From CAVTWD01 sp963738325 (GTDB taxonomy: Bacteria > Actinomycetota > Acidimicrobiia > Acidimicrobiales > Ilumatobacteraceae): DNA of 64,000 nt. Under the pieces are notes generated by a model that did no database searches, was not told where the DNA came from, and saw nothing but the letters and a program-made list of their open reading frames with translations. This document shows positions 55,475 to 64,000 of this stretch, in pieces (within the stretch, counting starts at the first letter, position 1; every line of letters starts with the position of its first letter). A program made the position numbers and the translations under genes. Location of the stretch: NCBI GenBank assembly GCA_963738325.1, contig CAVTWD010000006.1, positions 1 to 64,000 on the forward strand. The letters are read 5' to 3'.

Positions 55475-56942
55475 ATGACCCTCACGACGACGCTGGCAAC
55501 CCTCCCCGACGAGCGCGCCGCGCTCGACCCGACCGCAGCGTGCATCGACGACGATCGGCTCACGCTCACCAACGCCGGATTCCTCGCCCGCGTCGAGGCT
55601 ACGGCGGCGATGCTCCGCGCGGCCGGGATCGGCCCCGGCGACGTGATCGCCACGATGCTGAGCAATCGCGTCGAGCTGGTGGTCGTCATGTTCGCCGCGT
55701 GGCGAAGCGGCGCCGCGCTCACGCCGATCAACCCGAGCCTCACGGCCGGCGAAGCCGCGTTCCAGATCGCTGACTCCGGCGCACGCCTGCTGGTACATGA
55801 GGGAGCGGCGCCCGATCTCGCCGGTGTGACCACGGTCGAGGTGACGACGCTTCCTTCGACACCCATCGGCGGCGACTCGGTCAGCGAGACCACACGGGAC
55901 GCGTTGGCCCTGCTCATCTACACGAGCGGCACCACCGGCAAGCCCAAGGGGGTCATGCTCGATCACGCCAACCTCACCGCGATGGTCGGCATGATCACGG
56001 AGGCACTGGACTTGACCGCTGCCGATCACTGCTTGCTCATCCTGCCGCTGTTCCATGTCAACGGCATCGTCGTCAGCGTGCTGTCGCCGCTCGCGGCCGG
56101 TGGCTCTACGACGGTGACCGGTCGGTTCTCACCCTCGACGTTCTTCGACACCGTCGAAGCGGTTCGCCCGACCTACTTCTCTGCCGTGCCCGCCATCTAC
56201 GCCATGCTCGAGCGCGCTCCCCGACGACGTCGACCCGGACACCTCATCGGTGCGCCTTGCCGTCTGCGGGGCAGCCCCCATGCCCGCCGAGCTCATCACG
56301 CGGTTCGAGCAGCGGTACGGCACGACAATCGTCGAGGGCTACGGCCTGTCCGAGTGCACGTGCGCCGCGACCATCAACCCGATCGGCGGACCCCGCAAGG
56401 CCGGCACGGTGGGGTTGCCGCTGTCCGGCCAGGAGGTCGCCCTGCTCGGCACCGACGGGAGGCGCACGATCGACGGTCGCGGCGAGGTGATCGTGCGCGG
56501 CCCCAACGTCATGCGGGGCTACCTCAACAAGCCAGAGGACACGGCTTCCACCCTTCAGGATGGCTGGCTGCACACCGGCGACATCGGCTACTTCGACGCC
56601 GACGGGTACCTGGTCCTCGTCGACCGAGTGAAGGACATGATCATCCGCGGTGGCGAGAACATCTACCCGAAGGAGATCGAGAACGTCCTCTACACCCATC
56701 CCGGGGTGCTGGAAGCCGCGGTCGTAGGGCGGCCCCACGGCGTCCTCGGCGAGGAGCCGGTCGCGTTCGTCGCGCTCCGCGACCCCGAGTCGGTCACGCC
56801 GGTGGAGCTCGTCGAGCTGTGCTCGAGGTCGCTGGCTCGCTTCAAGGTGCCGCGCGAGGTGGTCATCCTCGACGCCCTGCCGAAGAACGCCCTGGGCAAG
56901 ATCGCCAAGCCCGAGCTGCGCGAGCTGGTGACGACAGGCTGA
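55475..56942 (+). CDS. Acyl-CoA ligase (AMP-forming), one frameshift
   Basis: The protein has the ANL superfamily motifs: LIYTSGTTGKPKGVMLDHAN (A3), LPLFHVNGIVVSVLSPLAAG, then after one lost base near 56220 VRLAVCGAAPMPAELITRFE, VEGYGLSECTCAATIN (A5), DGWLHTGDIGYFDADGYLVL (A7), DRVKDMIIRGGENIYPKEIE (A8) and the C-terminal lysine in NALGKIAKPELRELV. It activates a carboxylic acid to its CoA thioester, probably to feed the PHA synthase or the acyl-CoA dehydrogenase downstream. About 489 residues if joined. Confidence 0.9.
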
Positions 56943-56975
56943 CGACCAGCGAGCGGACCCTCGTACCATGGCTAG

Positions 56976-58226
56976 ATGGAGCGAGGCGACCCTCGTGTTC
57001 GTGCACTGGTCGAGTCGGTCGCGGCCAGGGTAGGACAGCGGCTGGCGTCGGTGACCGGCGACGTCCAGGCTGTCATCGAAGAGGCGATCCCCGGACTCCA
57101 AGCCGATGAGTCCACCGCGTGGCTCCAGGCGAGCATCGGCGAGAACCTCGCCAGCGCCCTGCGTACGCTCATAGATGCCGGTGCGCCCGACTCGTTTGAC
57201 GCGCCACTCGCCGCCATCGACTACGCCCGACGGCTCGCGCAACAGGACGTCCCAGCCGCGCTCCTCATCCGCGCCTACCGCGTCGGCCAGGCGCGGTTCC
57301 TGCGACACTGCATCGAGGCGCTCCTGCTCCAATCTTCAGGCGATCACCTCGAAGGCTTGGCGACCCTCGAGATGGTCGAGACGGTGTCCGACTACGTCGA
57401 CTGTGTCGTCGAGCAGGTGCTCACCACCTACGGGCTGGCGCGCGATGACTGGCTGCGCGATCGCAGCGCGCTGCTGGCGATGCGGGTGCGCGAGCTGCTG
57501 CGCCGCGGGCCGGTCGACGTCGGGGCCGCCGAACGGGCCCTCGGCTACCGCCTCGACCAACACCACGTCGGCCTGGTGGCCTGGGTCGACGAGCCCGCAG
57601 TGGCAGACGCGCTCGAACGCATCCGCCGGGTCATCGGCGCGCTCGGAAAGACACTCGGCTGCACCAGGGCGCCGCTCGTCGTCCCGGTCGACGAGAGCAG
57701 CGCCTGGGTGTGGATCCCTTCGAAGCAGAGCCTGGCCAAGGCCAAGGAGCTCGACGCGGCCGCGAAGGGCGAACCAACCGTGTCCCTCGCCGTCGGCGAG
57801 CCGACTCGGGGGATCGACGGGTTTCGTCGCAGCCACGATCAAGCGGTGCGGGCGCGGGGCGTGGCGCTCGCCGCGGGCGACCAGCGGTTTCCCGTCACGC
57901 CTTTCGTCGACGTCGCACCGATCACCATGCTGTGTGCCGATCTCGACTCGGCCCGGGCCTGGATCCACGAAACGCTCGGTGAGCTGGCCGTCGACTCGAG
58001 CCGCAACGAGGGTTTGCGCGAGACGGCGCGCGTGTTCCTGCAGACCGGTGGCAGCTACACGGCGACCGCCGAGCAGCTGTTCCTTCACCGCAACACCGCG
58101 CAGTACCGCGTGCGCAAGGCCGAGGAGGTGCGAAGCCGACCGCTGCGCGACGGGCGGCTTGACGTGGAGCTGGCGCTCCTGGCCTGCCATTGGATGAAGG
58201 CCGCCGTGTTGCGAGCCGGCCCCTGA
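56976..58226 (+). CDS. PucR/CdaR-family transcriptional regulator
   Basis: The 416-residue protein has a GGDEF-like middle (residues about 185-300) and the PucR C-terminal helix-turn-helix: GLRETARVFLQTGGSYTATA, EQLFLHRNTAQYRVRKAEEV. The N-terminal region (LQADESTAWLQASIGENLAS) is the helical domain common in actinobacterial members. PucR proteins often control adjacent catabolic genes, so the ligase and acyl-CoA dehydrogenase genes here are candidate targets. Complete. The frame after its stop continues into an SDR remnant. Confidence 0.87.
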   Translation: MERGDPRVRALVESVAARVGQRLASVTGDVQAVIEEAIPGLQADESTAWLQASIGENLASALRTLIDAGAPDSFDAPLAAIDYARRLAQQDVPAALLIRAYRVGQARFLRHCIEALLLQSSGDHLEGLATLEMVETVSDYVDCVVEQVLTTYGLARDDWLRDRSALLAMRVRELLRRGPVDVGAAERALGYRLDQHHVGLVAWVDEPAVADALERIRRVIGALGKTLGCTRAPLVVPVDESSAWVWIPSKQSLAKAKELDAAAKGEPTVSLAVGEPTRGIDGFRRSHDQAVRARGVALAAGDQRFPVTPFVDVAPITMLCADLDSARAWIHETLGELAVDSSRNEGLRETARVFLQTGGSYTATAEQLFLHRNTAQYRVRKAEEVRSRPLRDGRLDVELALLACHWMKAAVLRAGP

Positions 58227-58289
58227 TCTCGCGCGTCGTCCTACATCACCGGTCAGGTCTGGGGTGTCAACGGGGGTTACGACCTCTGA
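58227..58289 (+). pseudogene. C-terminal scrap of a short-chain dehydrogenase
   Basis: In the same frame as the PucR gene and directly after its stop, 20 codons read ASSYITGQVWGVNGGYDL and a stop. This is the standard C-terminal end of FabG-like SDRs (SYITGQ-x-x-x-VNGG). No other part of an SDR is present. A deletion must have joined the two genes. Confidence 0.7.
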
Positions 58290-58544
58290 GTGGACTGCGA
58301 AGTCAGGCGTTCATGCCTCCGGTCGACATGTGGGGCGCGACCGGGTTCGGCGTCGGTTCGGCAGTACGGCTGAGGGTGGTCCGATCCACGTGGCGGAAGA
58401 TGTCGGGACCCTGGGATCTGCAGCGCCCGTATCTCGCGAGCTGTCAACCTCGACTGGCCGCTGTGATCGGACCACGAAGGCGTACGTCCAGGTTGGTCGT
58501 CAGCGACCAACGACACCAGTCGCCGATCCCCGTACCTTCATCTG

Positions 58545-60341
58545 ATGCAGGAGCTCCCAGCTACCGCGTATGTGCCGCCGCTCGACGACATCTGGTTCGT
58601 GCTGAACGAGGTTGTCGATCTCCGTGGACTGACGGCACTGCCATGCTTCGAGCATGCCGAACCCGAGCTGCTGGCAGGCGTGCTCGCCGAGGCCGGCCGG
58701 TTCGCCGCCGGGGTGATCGCCCCCCTGAACCGGGTCGGCGACGAGCAGCACAGCCGCAGGAACGCCGACGGGACCGTGACCACGCCCGACGGATTCGCCG
58801 AGGCCTATGAGCTCTACGTCGCGGCGGGATGGGGGTCCGTGCCGTTCCCGGCCGAGTACGGCGGGGGAGGCTTCCCGTGGTTGGTCGCCACGGTGCTGGG
58901 TGAGCTGCTGGCAGCCTCGAATCTGGCGTTCTCGCTCTGCCCGACGCTGACGCAGGGCGCCATCGACCTGCTGCTCGCCCACGGCAGCGAGGAGCAGCGC
59001 GAGATGTACCTTCCCCGCCTGGTGACCGGCGAGTGGACCGGCACGATGAACCTGACGGAACCGGACGCGGGCTCCGATCTGGGCGCCGTGCGGACCCGTG
59101 CCGTCCCCGCCGGTGACGGCACGTGGCGGGTCAGCGGCCAGAAGATCTTCATCACCTACGGCGACCACGACCTGTCAGCGAACATCGTCCATTTCGTGCT
59201 GGCCCGGGTGCCGGACGCGCCGCCGGGGACCCGCGGGATCTCGTGCTTCATCGTCCCGAAGTGGCTGGTCGGCCCGGATGGCGTCAGAGGCGAACGGAAC
59301 CGCGTCGCGTGCCTCTCACTCGAGGACAAGCTCGGCATCCACGCCAGCCCGACGTGCACGCTGGAGTTCGACGACGCCGTGGGCTACCTGATCGGCGAGC
59401 CCGACCAGGGCATGCGGTACATGTTCACGATGATGAACAACGCCCGGTTGTGCGTCGGTGTCCAGGGGCTCGCGGTGGCCGAGCGGGCCTATCAGCAGGC
59501 GGTCGGCTACGCCCGCGAACGCCATCAAGGGTTGCCGCTGGGTGCAGCCGCCCGCACCTCGTCGCCGATCATCGACCATCTCGACGTCCGCCGGATGCTG
59601 CTGACCCAGAAGGCGTCGATCGAGGCCGTACGGTCGCTCGCCTACCTGCTGGCCGAGTCGATGGATCTCGCCGCCGAACATCCTGACGGTGCCGTCCGGG
59701 AGGCACGCCGCGAGCTGGTCGAGCTGTTGACACCAGTGACGAAAGCGTGGGGCACGGATCTCGGAGTCGAGCTCACATCGCTGGCCCTGCAGGTACATGG
59801 CGGTGCCGGCTACATCGAAGAGACCGGCGCCGCCCAGCACGTCCGTGACGCCCGCATCGCACCGATCTACGAGGGCACCAACGGCATCCAGGCCATCGAC
59901 CTCGTCACCCGCAAGCTGCCACTCCGCGGCGGAGGGGCGATGGGGGACCTCCTCGATGACATCGAAGTACTCGACGAGCGCCTGGCGGCTGCCGGCCCGG
60001 GCTTCTCGGCGGCGCGGGCGAGCCTGGCGGCCGGTGTGGCGGTGCTGCGGCAGGCCACCGACTGGATCGCGGACGCGGACCCGGCGGACGCCTTGGCGGG
60101 CGCCACCCCGTACCTGCGGCTGTTCGGCATCGTGCTAGGTGGGTGGCTGATGGCCCGCCAGGCGCTGGCGGCCTGCGCCCTGCTCGAGGACGCACCGGGC
60201 GACCGGGCCGCGTTCCTCGAGGCCAAGGTGGTGACGGCACGGTTCTACTGCGCGCAACTGCTGCCGCAGGCCGGCGGGCTGCTGCCCGCGGTCACCGCCG
60301 GTTCAACGGATCTCCTCGAGCTCAGCCCCGACCAGTTCTGA
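58545..60341 (+). CDS. Acyl-CoA dehydrogenase (DmdC-like long form)
   Basis: The 598-residue protein has the ACAD domains in order: helical N terminus, middle beta domain with EPDAGSDLGAVRT and KIFITYGDHDLS, C-terminal helical domain with the catalytic Glu in IYEGTNGIQAIDLVTRK, then an extra C-terminal domain (ADALAGATPYLRLFGIVLGG). The length and last domain match the 3-methylmercaptopropionyl-CoA dehydrogenase/AcdA-like branch. It uses FAD to form the trans-2-enoyl-CoA. It ends the lipid module and is complete. Confidence 0.93.
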   Translation: MQELPATAYVPPLDDIWFVLNEVVDLRGLTALPCFEHAEPELLAGVLAEAGRFAAGVIAPLNRVGDEQHSRRNADGTVTTPDGFAEAYELYVAAGWGSVPFPAEYGGGGFPWLVATVLGELLAASNLAFSLCPTLTQGAIDLLLAHGSEEQREMYLPRLVTGEWTGTMNLTEPDAGSDLGAVRTRAVPAGDGTWRVSGQKIFITYGDHDLSANIVHFVLARVPDAPPGTRGISCFIVPKWLVGPDGVRGERNRVACLSLEDKLGIHASPTCTLEFDDAVGYLIGEPDQGMRYMFTMMNNARLCVGVQGLAVAERAYQQAVGYARERHQGLPLGAAARTSSPIIDHLDVRRMLLTQKASIEAVRSLAYLLAESMDLAAEHPDGAVREARRELVELLTPVTKAWGTDLGVELTSLALQVHGGAGYIEETGAAQHVRDARIAPIYEGTNGIQAIDLVTRKLPLRGGGAMGDLLDDIEVLDERLAAAGPGFSAARASLAAGVAVLRQATDWIADADPADALAGATPYLRLFGIVLGGWLMARQALAACALLEDAPGDRAAFLEAKVVTARFYCAQLLPQAGGLLPAVTAGSTDLLELSPDQF

Positions 60342-60465
60342 AGGCCAGTGACGCGAAGCGTCATCGAGGCTTGATCCTCCGATCCCGCCTCGCCACCGTC
60401 CGCGTCGACCACCCGAGGCACACTCCGGGTGCCAGCGCAGCTAATCCTCGGAAGGCTTGGTGACC

Positions 60466-60936
60466 ATGTCGAAGCTCGAAACCACCGTCGACGTCTATGA
60501 ACCCCACGACGCACAACATTCGCCGGTCGTCCTCTATCAACTGAAGAAGCGGGCCGACGATTGGCAGCTGCACCTCGCCGACCGGATCACCACGTTCGCG
60601 GGCTCCATGCCGTTCGTCTGGGTGCATGTGGCGATCTTCGCGTTGTGGGTCGCGTCCGGCCTCTTCGGCGCCGACCGTTACCCGTTCCAGTTCCTGACGT
60701 TCATCGTGTCGCTGGAAGCGATCTTCCTCTCGACGTTCGTCATGATCGGTCAGAACCGGCAGGCGGCGTTCCAGCAGGCCAAGGCCGACCACGACTTCCA
60801 CGAAGCGGAGACGGAGCTGAAGGCGAACACGGACCTGACGCGCGCCATTCACGCGATGACGCAGGAGATCCACGCCATGGCAGAGGAGGTGCGACAGCGG
60901 CTGGGCGGCGAGGACTCGCAGCGCGGCGGCTCGTGA
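60466..60936 (+). CDS. DUF1003 membrane protein
   Basis: The 156-residue protein reads LADRITTFAGSMPFVWVHVA, IFALWVASGLFG, FQFLTFIVSLEAIFLSTFVM, IGQNRQAAFQQAKADHDFHE. Two membrane helices and the MIGQNRQ motif define DUF1003, of unknown function. The C-terminal 60 residues form a charged coiled coil. ATG 60466 follows GGAAGG at good distance; a GTG two codons earlier is possible. It is a different, clearer member than the one at 8864-9295. Confidence 0.9.
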   Translation: MSKLETTVDVYEPHDAQHSPVVLYQLKKRADDWQLHLADRITTFAGSMPFVWVHVAIFALWVASGLFGADRYPFQFLTFIVSLEAIFLSTFVMIGQNRQAAFQQAKADHDFHEAETELKANTDLTRAIHAMTQEIHAMAEEVRQRLGGEDSQRGGS

Positions 60937-61000
60937 CCCGTTCGAGAGGCCACTTCCGGGCGGGCATAGTGTCGCTTCGAATCACGAGCGAGGAGCGTCG

Positions 61001-62686
61001 ATGGACGAGCTGACCGCAGAGCTCGCGAAGCACCGCAAGCGCCTGGGCGAGATCATGGCGGTGCTCGGTCGTTACGGACTGGCCGACTGGGCCGAGCGGG
61101 GAGGAGTCGCCGGCGTCAAGCTTGCGGAACGATTCGCAGATCCCGAGCTCGTCGCGCTCTCTCCCGGTCAGCGGATGCGGAAAGCAGCGGTCGAGCTGGG
61201 GACGACGTTCGTGAAGTTCGGGCAGATGCTCAGCCTGCGCCCCGACGTCGTCGGGGCCGAGGTTGCATCCGAGCTCGAAAAGCTTCAAGCGTCGGTCCCA
61301 CCCGATCCGCCGGAAGTCGCGTCTCGCCTCGTGGTCGAAGAGCTCGGAAAGCCACTCGAGGGGTCATTCGCCACGTTCGAAGCCGAGGCGATGGGTTCCG
61401 GCTCGGTGGCGCAGGTGCACGCGGCCACCCTGCACGACGGCACCGACGTCGTTGTCAAGGTGTTGCACGACGGAGTCGAGCGTAGGGTCAACGAGGACCT
61501 CGAGCTCATGCGAGCCCTGGCCGAGTACGTCGAGCGACAGGATCCTGAGCTCGCCCGCTACCGCCCCACGATGATCGTGTCGGAGTTCGACAAGATGATG
61601 CGGGGTGCCATCGACATGGGCCAGGAGCGCTCGAACCTGCAGCGCTTCATCGCCAACTTCGCCGCTGAGCCCGACGTCGTCATCCCGACGCCGTACCCGG
61701 AGCTCTCGACCAGCCGGGTCCTCACGATGAGCCGGCTCGTCGGCCTGCCGCTGGCAGATCGAGCCGGTCTGGAGGCGGCGGGATGGGACGTGGACGCCCT
61801 CGTCCGTCGGGCCACCGAGATCTACCTCGAGATGATCTTTCGCGACGGCATCTTCCACGCCGACCCCCACCCCGGCAACTTCTTGCTGCTCGACGGTCAC
61901 CGCCTCGGCATCCTCGACTTCGGCGACGTCGGCTACGTCAGCGCGCCGCGCCGGGCGCAGCTCGAAGAGCTCGTCATCGCGGCCGGCACGCGCAACGTCG
62001 GCGACCTCACCGACACCATCTTGGAGATGACGACGCCGCCGCCCGACGTCGAGATCACACAGCTGCGCGGGGACGTCGACATCTGGCTGCACCGCTACTT
62101 CCTGGCCGGGGTCGGACAGCTCGACGTGACCGCGATCCTCACCAGCTGGTCGCAAATGATGCATGACTACCAGCTCCTGCTCCCCTCGGACCTCGCGTTG
62201 TTGATGCGTGTCCTGCTCCACCTCCAAGGCCTCGGGCGGGGCGTCGGTACGGAACTACGCGCCACCGAGCTGCTCGCCCCCTACCTCCGACGGATCATGC
62301 TCGAACGCTTCGACCCCGAGCGGATCGCACGCCGCGCGCTGCGGACCGCCCGGGCCTGGGACCACCTGATCCAGACGCTTCCCGAGCAGATCCAGGCGAC
62401 GTTCGAGCGCCTGCGAACGGGGCAGGTCGGTGTGGACTTCCGGGTCCGCGACGTCGACGGCGCCGTCGATCGCTTGGTCGACGGCCTCCTCGCATCGGCA
62501 TCGCTGCTGGCCGCCGCCCACCTGATCGCTCGTAGAGCGGGCCCAACGGTCGGGGGCGTCTCCGTCGCCGGTCTCGCGGTCGTCGGCGTGGGCGCAAGGA
62601 CCTGGGCGCGGCTCGCAACCAAGCGACCGGGCCACAAGCCTCTGTTGCAGCGAGCGCGTGCGGTCTCCGATCTCCGCACGCGCTGA
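61001..62686 (+). CDS. ABC1/AarF/UbiB-like atypical kinase with C-terminal membrane tail
   Basis: The 561-residue protein carries KxGQ in TTFVKFGQMLSLRPD, the loop MGSGSVAQVHAATL, VVVKVLHDG with the ATP Lys, HADPHPGNFLLLDGH and ILDFGDVGY. The C terminus has a membrane-hairpin-like region (LLASASLLAAAHLIAR, VSVAGLAVVGVGA), as in UbiB. It acts in isoprenoid-lipid or quinone metabolism at the membrane. Its last 30 codons are duplicated, in degenerate form, at 49120-49219. Complete. Confidence 0.92.
   Translation: MDELTAELAKHRKRLGEIMAVLGRYGLADWAERGGVAGVKLAERFADPELVALSPGQRMRKAAVELGTTFVKFGQMLSLRPDVVGAEVASELEKLQASVPPDPPEVASRLVVEELGKPLEGSFATFEAEAMGSGSVAQVHAATLHDGTDVVVKVLHDGVERRVNEDLELMRALAEYVERQDPELARYRPTMIVSEFDKMMRGAIDMGQERSNLQRFIANFAAEPDVVIPTPYPELSTSRVLTMSRLVGLPLADRAGLEAAGWDVDALVRRATEIYLEMIFRDGIFHADPHPGNFLLLDGHRLGILDFGDVGYVSAPRRAQLEELVIAAGTRNVGDLTDTILEMTTPPPDVEITQLRGDVDIWLHRYFLAGVGQLDVTAILTSWSQMMHDYQLLLPSDLALLMRVLLHLQGLGRGVGTELRATELLAPYLRRIMLERFDPERIARRALRTARAWDHLIQTLPEQIQATFERLRTGQVGVDFRVRDVDGAVDRLVDGLLASASLLAAAHLIARRAGPTVGGVSVAGLAVVGVGARTWARLATKRPGHKPLLQRARAVSDLRTR
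62597..62686 (+). repeat. 3' end of the ABC1-kinase gene, right copy of a direct repeat
   Basis: This end segment (RTWARLATKRPGHKPLL to the stop) matches the degenerate copy at 49120-49219 in the same orientation. Both share ACCTGGGCGCGGCTCGC and GTGCGGTCTCCGATCT. It is the likely source copy, since it is part of an intact gene. Confidence 0.7.
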
Positions 62687-62838
62687 CGCTTGCGCAAGTT
62701 GCCACGCGCCGCGCGACGAGCCGACTGCGCGCAGCGGTGAGCACCACCTGGTCGGAGGTGACCGTCATATCATCGAGCCGGCGAGCCGGTGGGCGGGGGT
62801 CTCGCTGAAGTGCTGCGAGGGCCCGAATCGAGATCGCG

Positions 62839-64000
62839 ATGGACACCGAGCCGGAGTTGCGGGTCGAGAGCCGAGAGGAGCTTGTCTACCTCCTCGGCGA
62901 AGCCTGCGAAGTTGAGCACGGCTTGATGTGCGAGTACCTGTATGCACAGTTTTCGCTCAAGCGGTCCACCGATGAGGGGCTCACGCCCGACCAGCTGGCC
63001 AGAGTCGAGGCCTGGGAGCTCACTCTTGTCGACATCATCAAGCAGGAGATGCTGCACCTGGCCTTGGCCACCAACCTCTTGACCGCCATCGGCGCGGCGC
63101 CCCACTTCGAGCGCCCCAACTTGCCGATCCGGTCGCGCTGGTATCCACCGGAAGTTCAGGTGGCGTTCCTGCCGTTCGGTGAGCAGGCCCTGCGGCATTT
63201 CATGTACCTGGAGCGGCCGGAAGGAATGACACTGGCCGATGCCGAGGGCTTCACGGCGCTGGCGGGCAATCCGGCGGTCACCACAGCGGATACTTCGCTG
63301 GTTGCGGTGCCCGAGGAGTGGCGGACGGTGGGGCACTTGTACCGGGGGATCGAGGCCGGCCTCGCTCAGCTGTGCGACCGCTTCGGCGAGCAGACCGTGT
63401 TCATCGGGCCACCAGACGCACAGGCTGTCACCGCGACCTTCGAGTGGAAGCAGCTCACCGCAATCACCGACTTGGCGTCAGCGAGCCGGGCGATCGAACT
63501 CATCGTGGAGCAGGGCGAGGGCGCTCGGGGCGACTGGGTCACGTCGCACTTCGGCAGGTTCGTGGGGATCCTCGAGGATCTCCTTGTGATGCAGGCCGGC
63601 GACCCGGGGTTCGACCCGGCCCGGCCAGTTGAGCCTGCTTACGTCCGCCTGCCACCTGATGTGGAGTCGGGATCCCTGATCGAGGATCCGCTCACGGCGC
63701 AGGTTGCCGACCTCTGCAACGGGCTGTACGAGGTGATATTGCAGGTCCTGGTGCGCTACTACGGGCACGAGGGTGAGACGCCGGCTGAACTCGAGACGCT
63801 GGCCCGCACGGCGAAGCATCTGATGAACTGGGTCATGCGGGAACTCGGCCCAGTTCTCACCTCCCTGCCAATCGGCCCCTCGCACCCCAGCCGGACCGCC
63901 GGCCCAACCCTCGAGGTCCCCAAGCCGGCGTCGTTCGTGCTGCCCCACCGTCAGGCCGCCTGGACCATCCTCAACGAGCGCCTTGTCGTCCTCACGGACA
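62839..64000 (+). CDS. Ferritin-like protein of the VioB/iminophenylpyruvate dimer synthase fold, cut by window end
   Basis: From ATG 62839 the frame stays open for 387 codons to the last base. The N-terminal part reads EVEHGLMCEYLYAQFSLKRS, then VDIIKQEMLHLALATNLLTA, IGAAPHFERPN. This is the helix pair (E-x-E-H ... QEMLH) of the PF12902-type ferritin-like domain found in VioB and related proteins. The rest (WYPPEVQVAFLPFGEQALRH, YLERPEGMTLADAEGF, LYRGIEAGLAQLCDRFGEQT) also fits these longer stand-alone members. Many are uncharacterised. The stop lies beyond the window. Confidence 0.85.
   Translation, partial: MDTEPELRVESREELVYLLGEACEVEHGLMCEYLYAQFSLKRSTDEGLTPDQLARVEAWELTLVDIIKQEMLHLALATNLLTAIGAAPHFERPNLPIRSRWYPPEVQVAFLPFGEQALRHFMYLERPEGMTLADAEGFTALAGNPAVTTADTSLVAVPEEWRTVGHLYRGIEAGLAQLCDRFGEQTVFIGPPDAQAVTATFEWKQLTAITDLASASRAIELIVEQGEGARGDWVTSHFGRFVGILEDLLVMQAGDPGFDPARPVEPAYVRLPPDVESGSLIEDPLTAQVADLCNGLYEVILQVLVRYYGHEGETPAELETLARTAKHLMNWVMRELGPVLTSLPIGPSHPSRTAGPTLEVPKPASFVLPHRQAAWTILNERLVVLTD

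Overview
High-GC DNA with dense, overlapping gene starts and an actinobacterial gene repertoire: SARP/BTAD, PucR and MalT-type LuxR regulators, an ECF41-type sigma factor, F420-linked folds (PPOX-type and NADPH:F420-reductase-like), DUF3556, DUF4188, DUF5996 and MpaB proteins. The closest guess is an Acidimicrobiia-like actinobacterium, probably uncultured. This comes from gene content only; no rRNA or complete tRNA is present.

The window falls into two kinds of territory. (1) 1-22 kb is accessory and eroded. It starts with a VapBC-like toxin-antitoxin pair. A 3' half of a tRNA-Lys(UUU) gene at 986-1031 looks like the attachment-site scar of an integrated element lying to the left. Then come a broken ECF41 sigma/epimerase operon, a complete-looking group II intron (3552-5497) with its maturase, a tyrosine-recombinase remnant, and a run of truncated or frameshifted genes (two LuxR regulators, HdeD-like, pirin, F420-reductase-like, aldo/keto reductase, alpha/beta hydrolase). 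Intact islands sit among them (UBP zinc finger, YceI, a reductase, DUF5996, SnoaL, NAD epimerase, a GlxA-like regulator). (2) 22-64 kb is mostly intact. It holds a MalT-like regulator divergent from a DrrAB-like ABC exporter, a persulfide dioxygenase-rhodanese protein, MpaB, a YcaQ-like protein, cyclophilin, a TraR/DksA zinc finger, two ABC1/UbiB-like kinases, and an operon of two ferritin-like proteins plus an unknown protein and an epoxide-hydrolase-like enzyme. It also holds a principal-type sigma factor, a cysteine-synthase-like enzyme, TrmO and a BTAD-hydrolase fusion regulator. From 49 to 60 kb lies a lipid/polyester module: a phytoene-desaturase-like oxidoreductase, DUF3556, PHA synthase, alpha/beta hydrolase, acyl-CoA ligase, PucR regulator and acyl-CoA dehydrogenase.

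Two features of the DNA itself stand out. Single-base frameshifts occur even in genes expected to be essential or intact (the sigma factor at a run of five G, PHA synthase, DUF3556, acyl-CoA ligase), so at least some are probably sequencing or assembly errors. There are also scars that one-base errors cannot explain: an ABC ATPase joined in frame to the tail of its permease, an in-frame internal deletion in an alpha/beta hydrolase, truncated genes meeting head to head (about 9832 and 15556), a GNAT start abutting a TetR tail (about 45051), an SDR tail in frame after a PucR stop (58227), and a degenerate copy of the 3' end of an ABC1-kinase gene at 49120 that forms a direct repeat with 62597 and brackets the 13.4-kb lipid module.

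No wholly new defence or biosynthetic system is proven here. The best candidates for undescribed biology are the paired ferritin-like operon (36118-39177), the repeat-flanked lipid/polyester segment, and the BTAD-hydrolase fusion.
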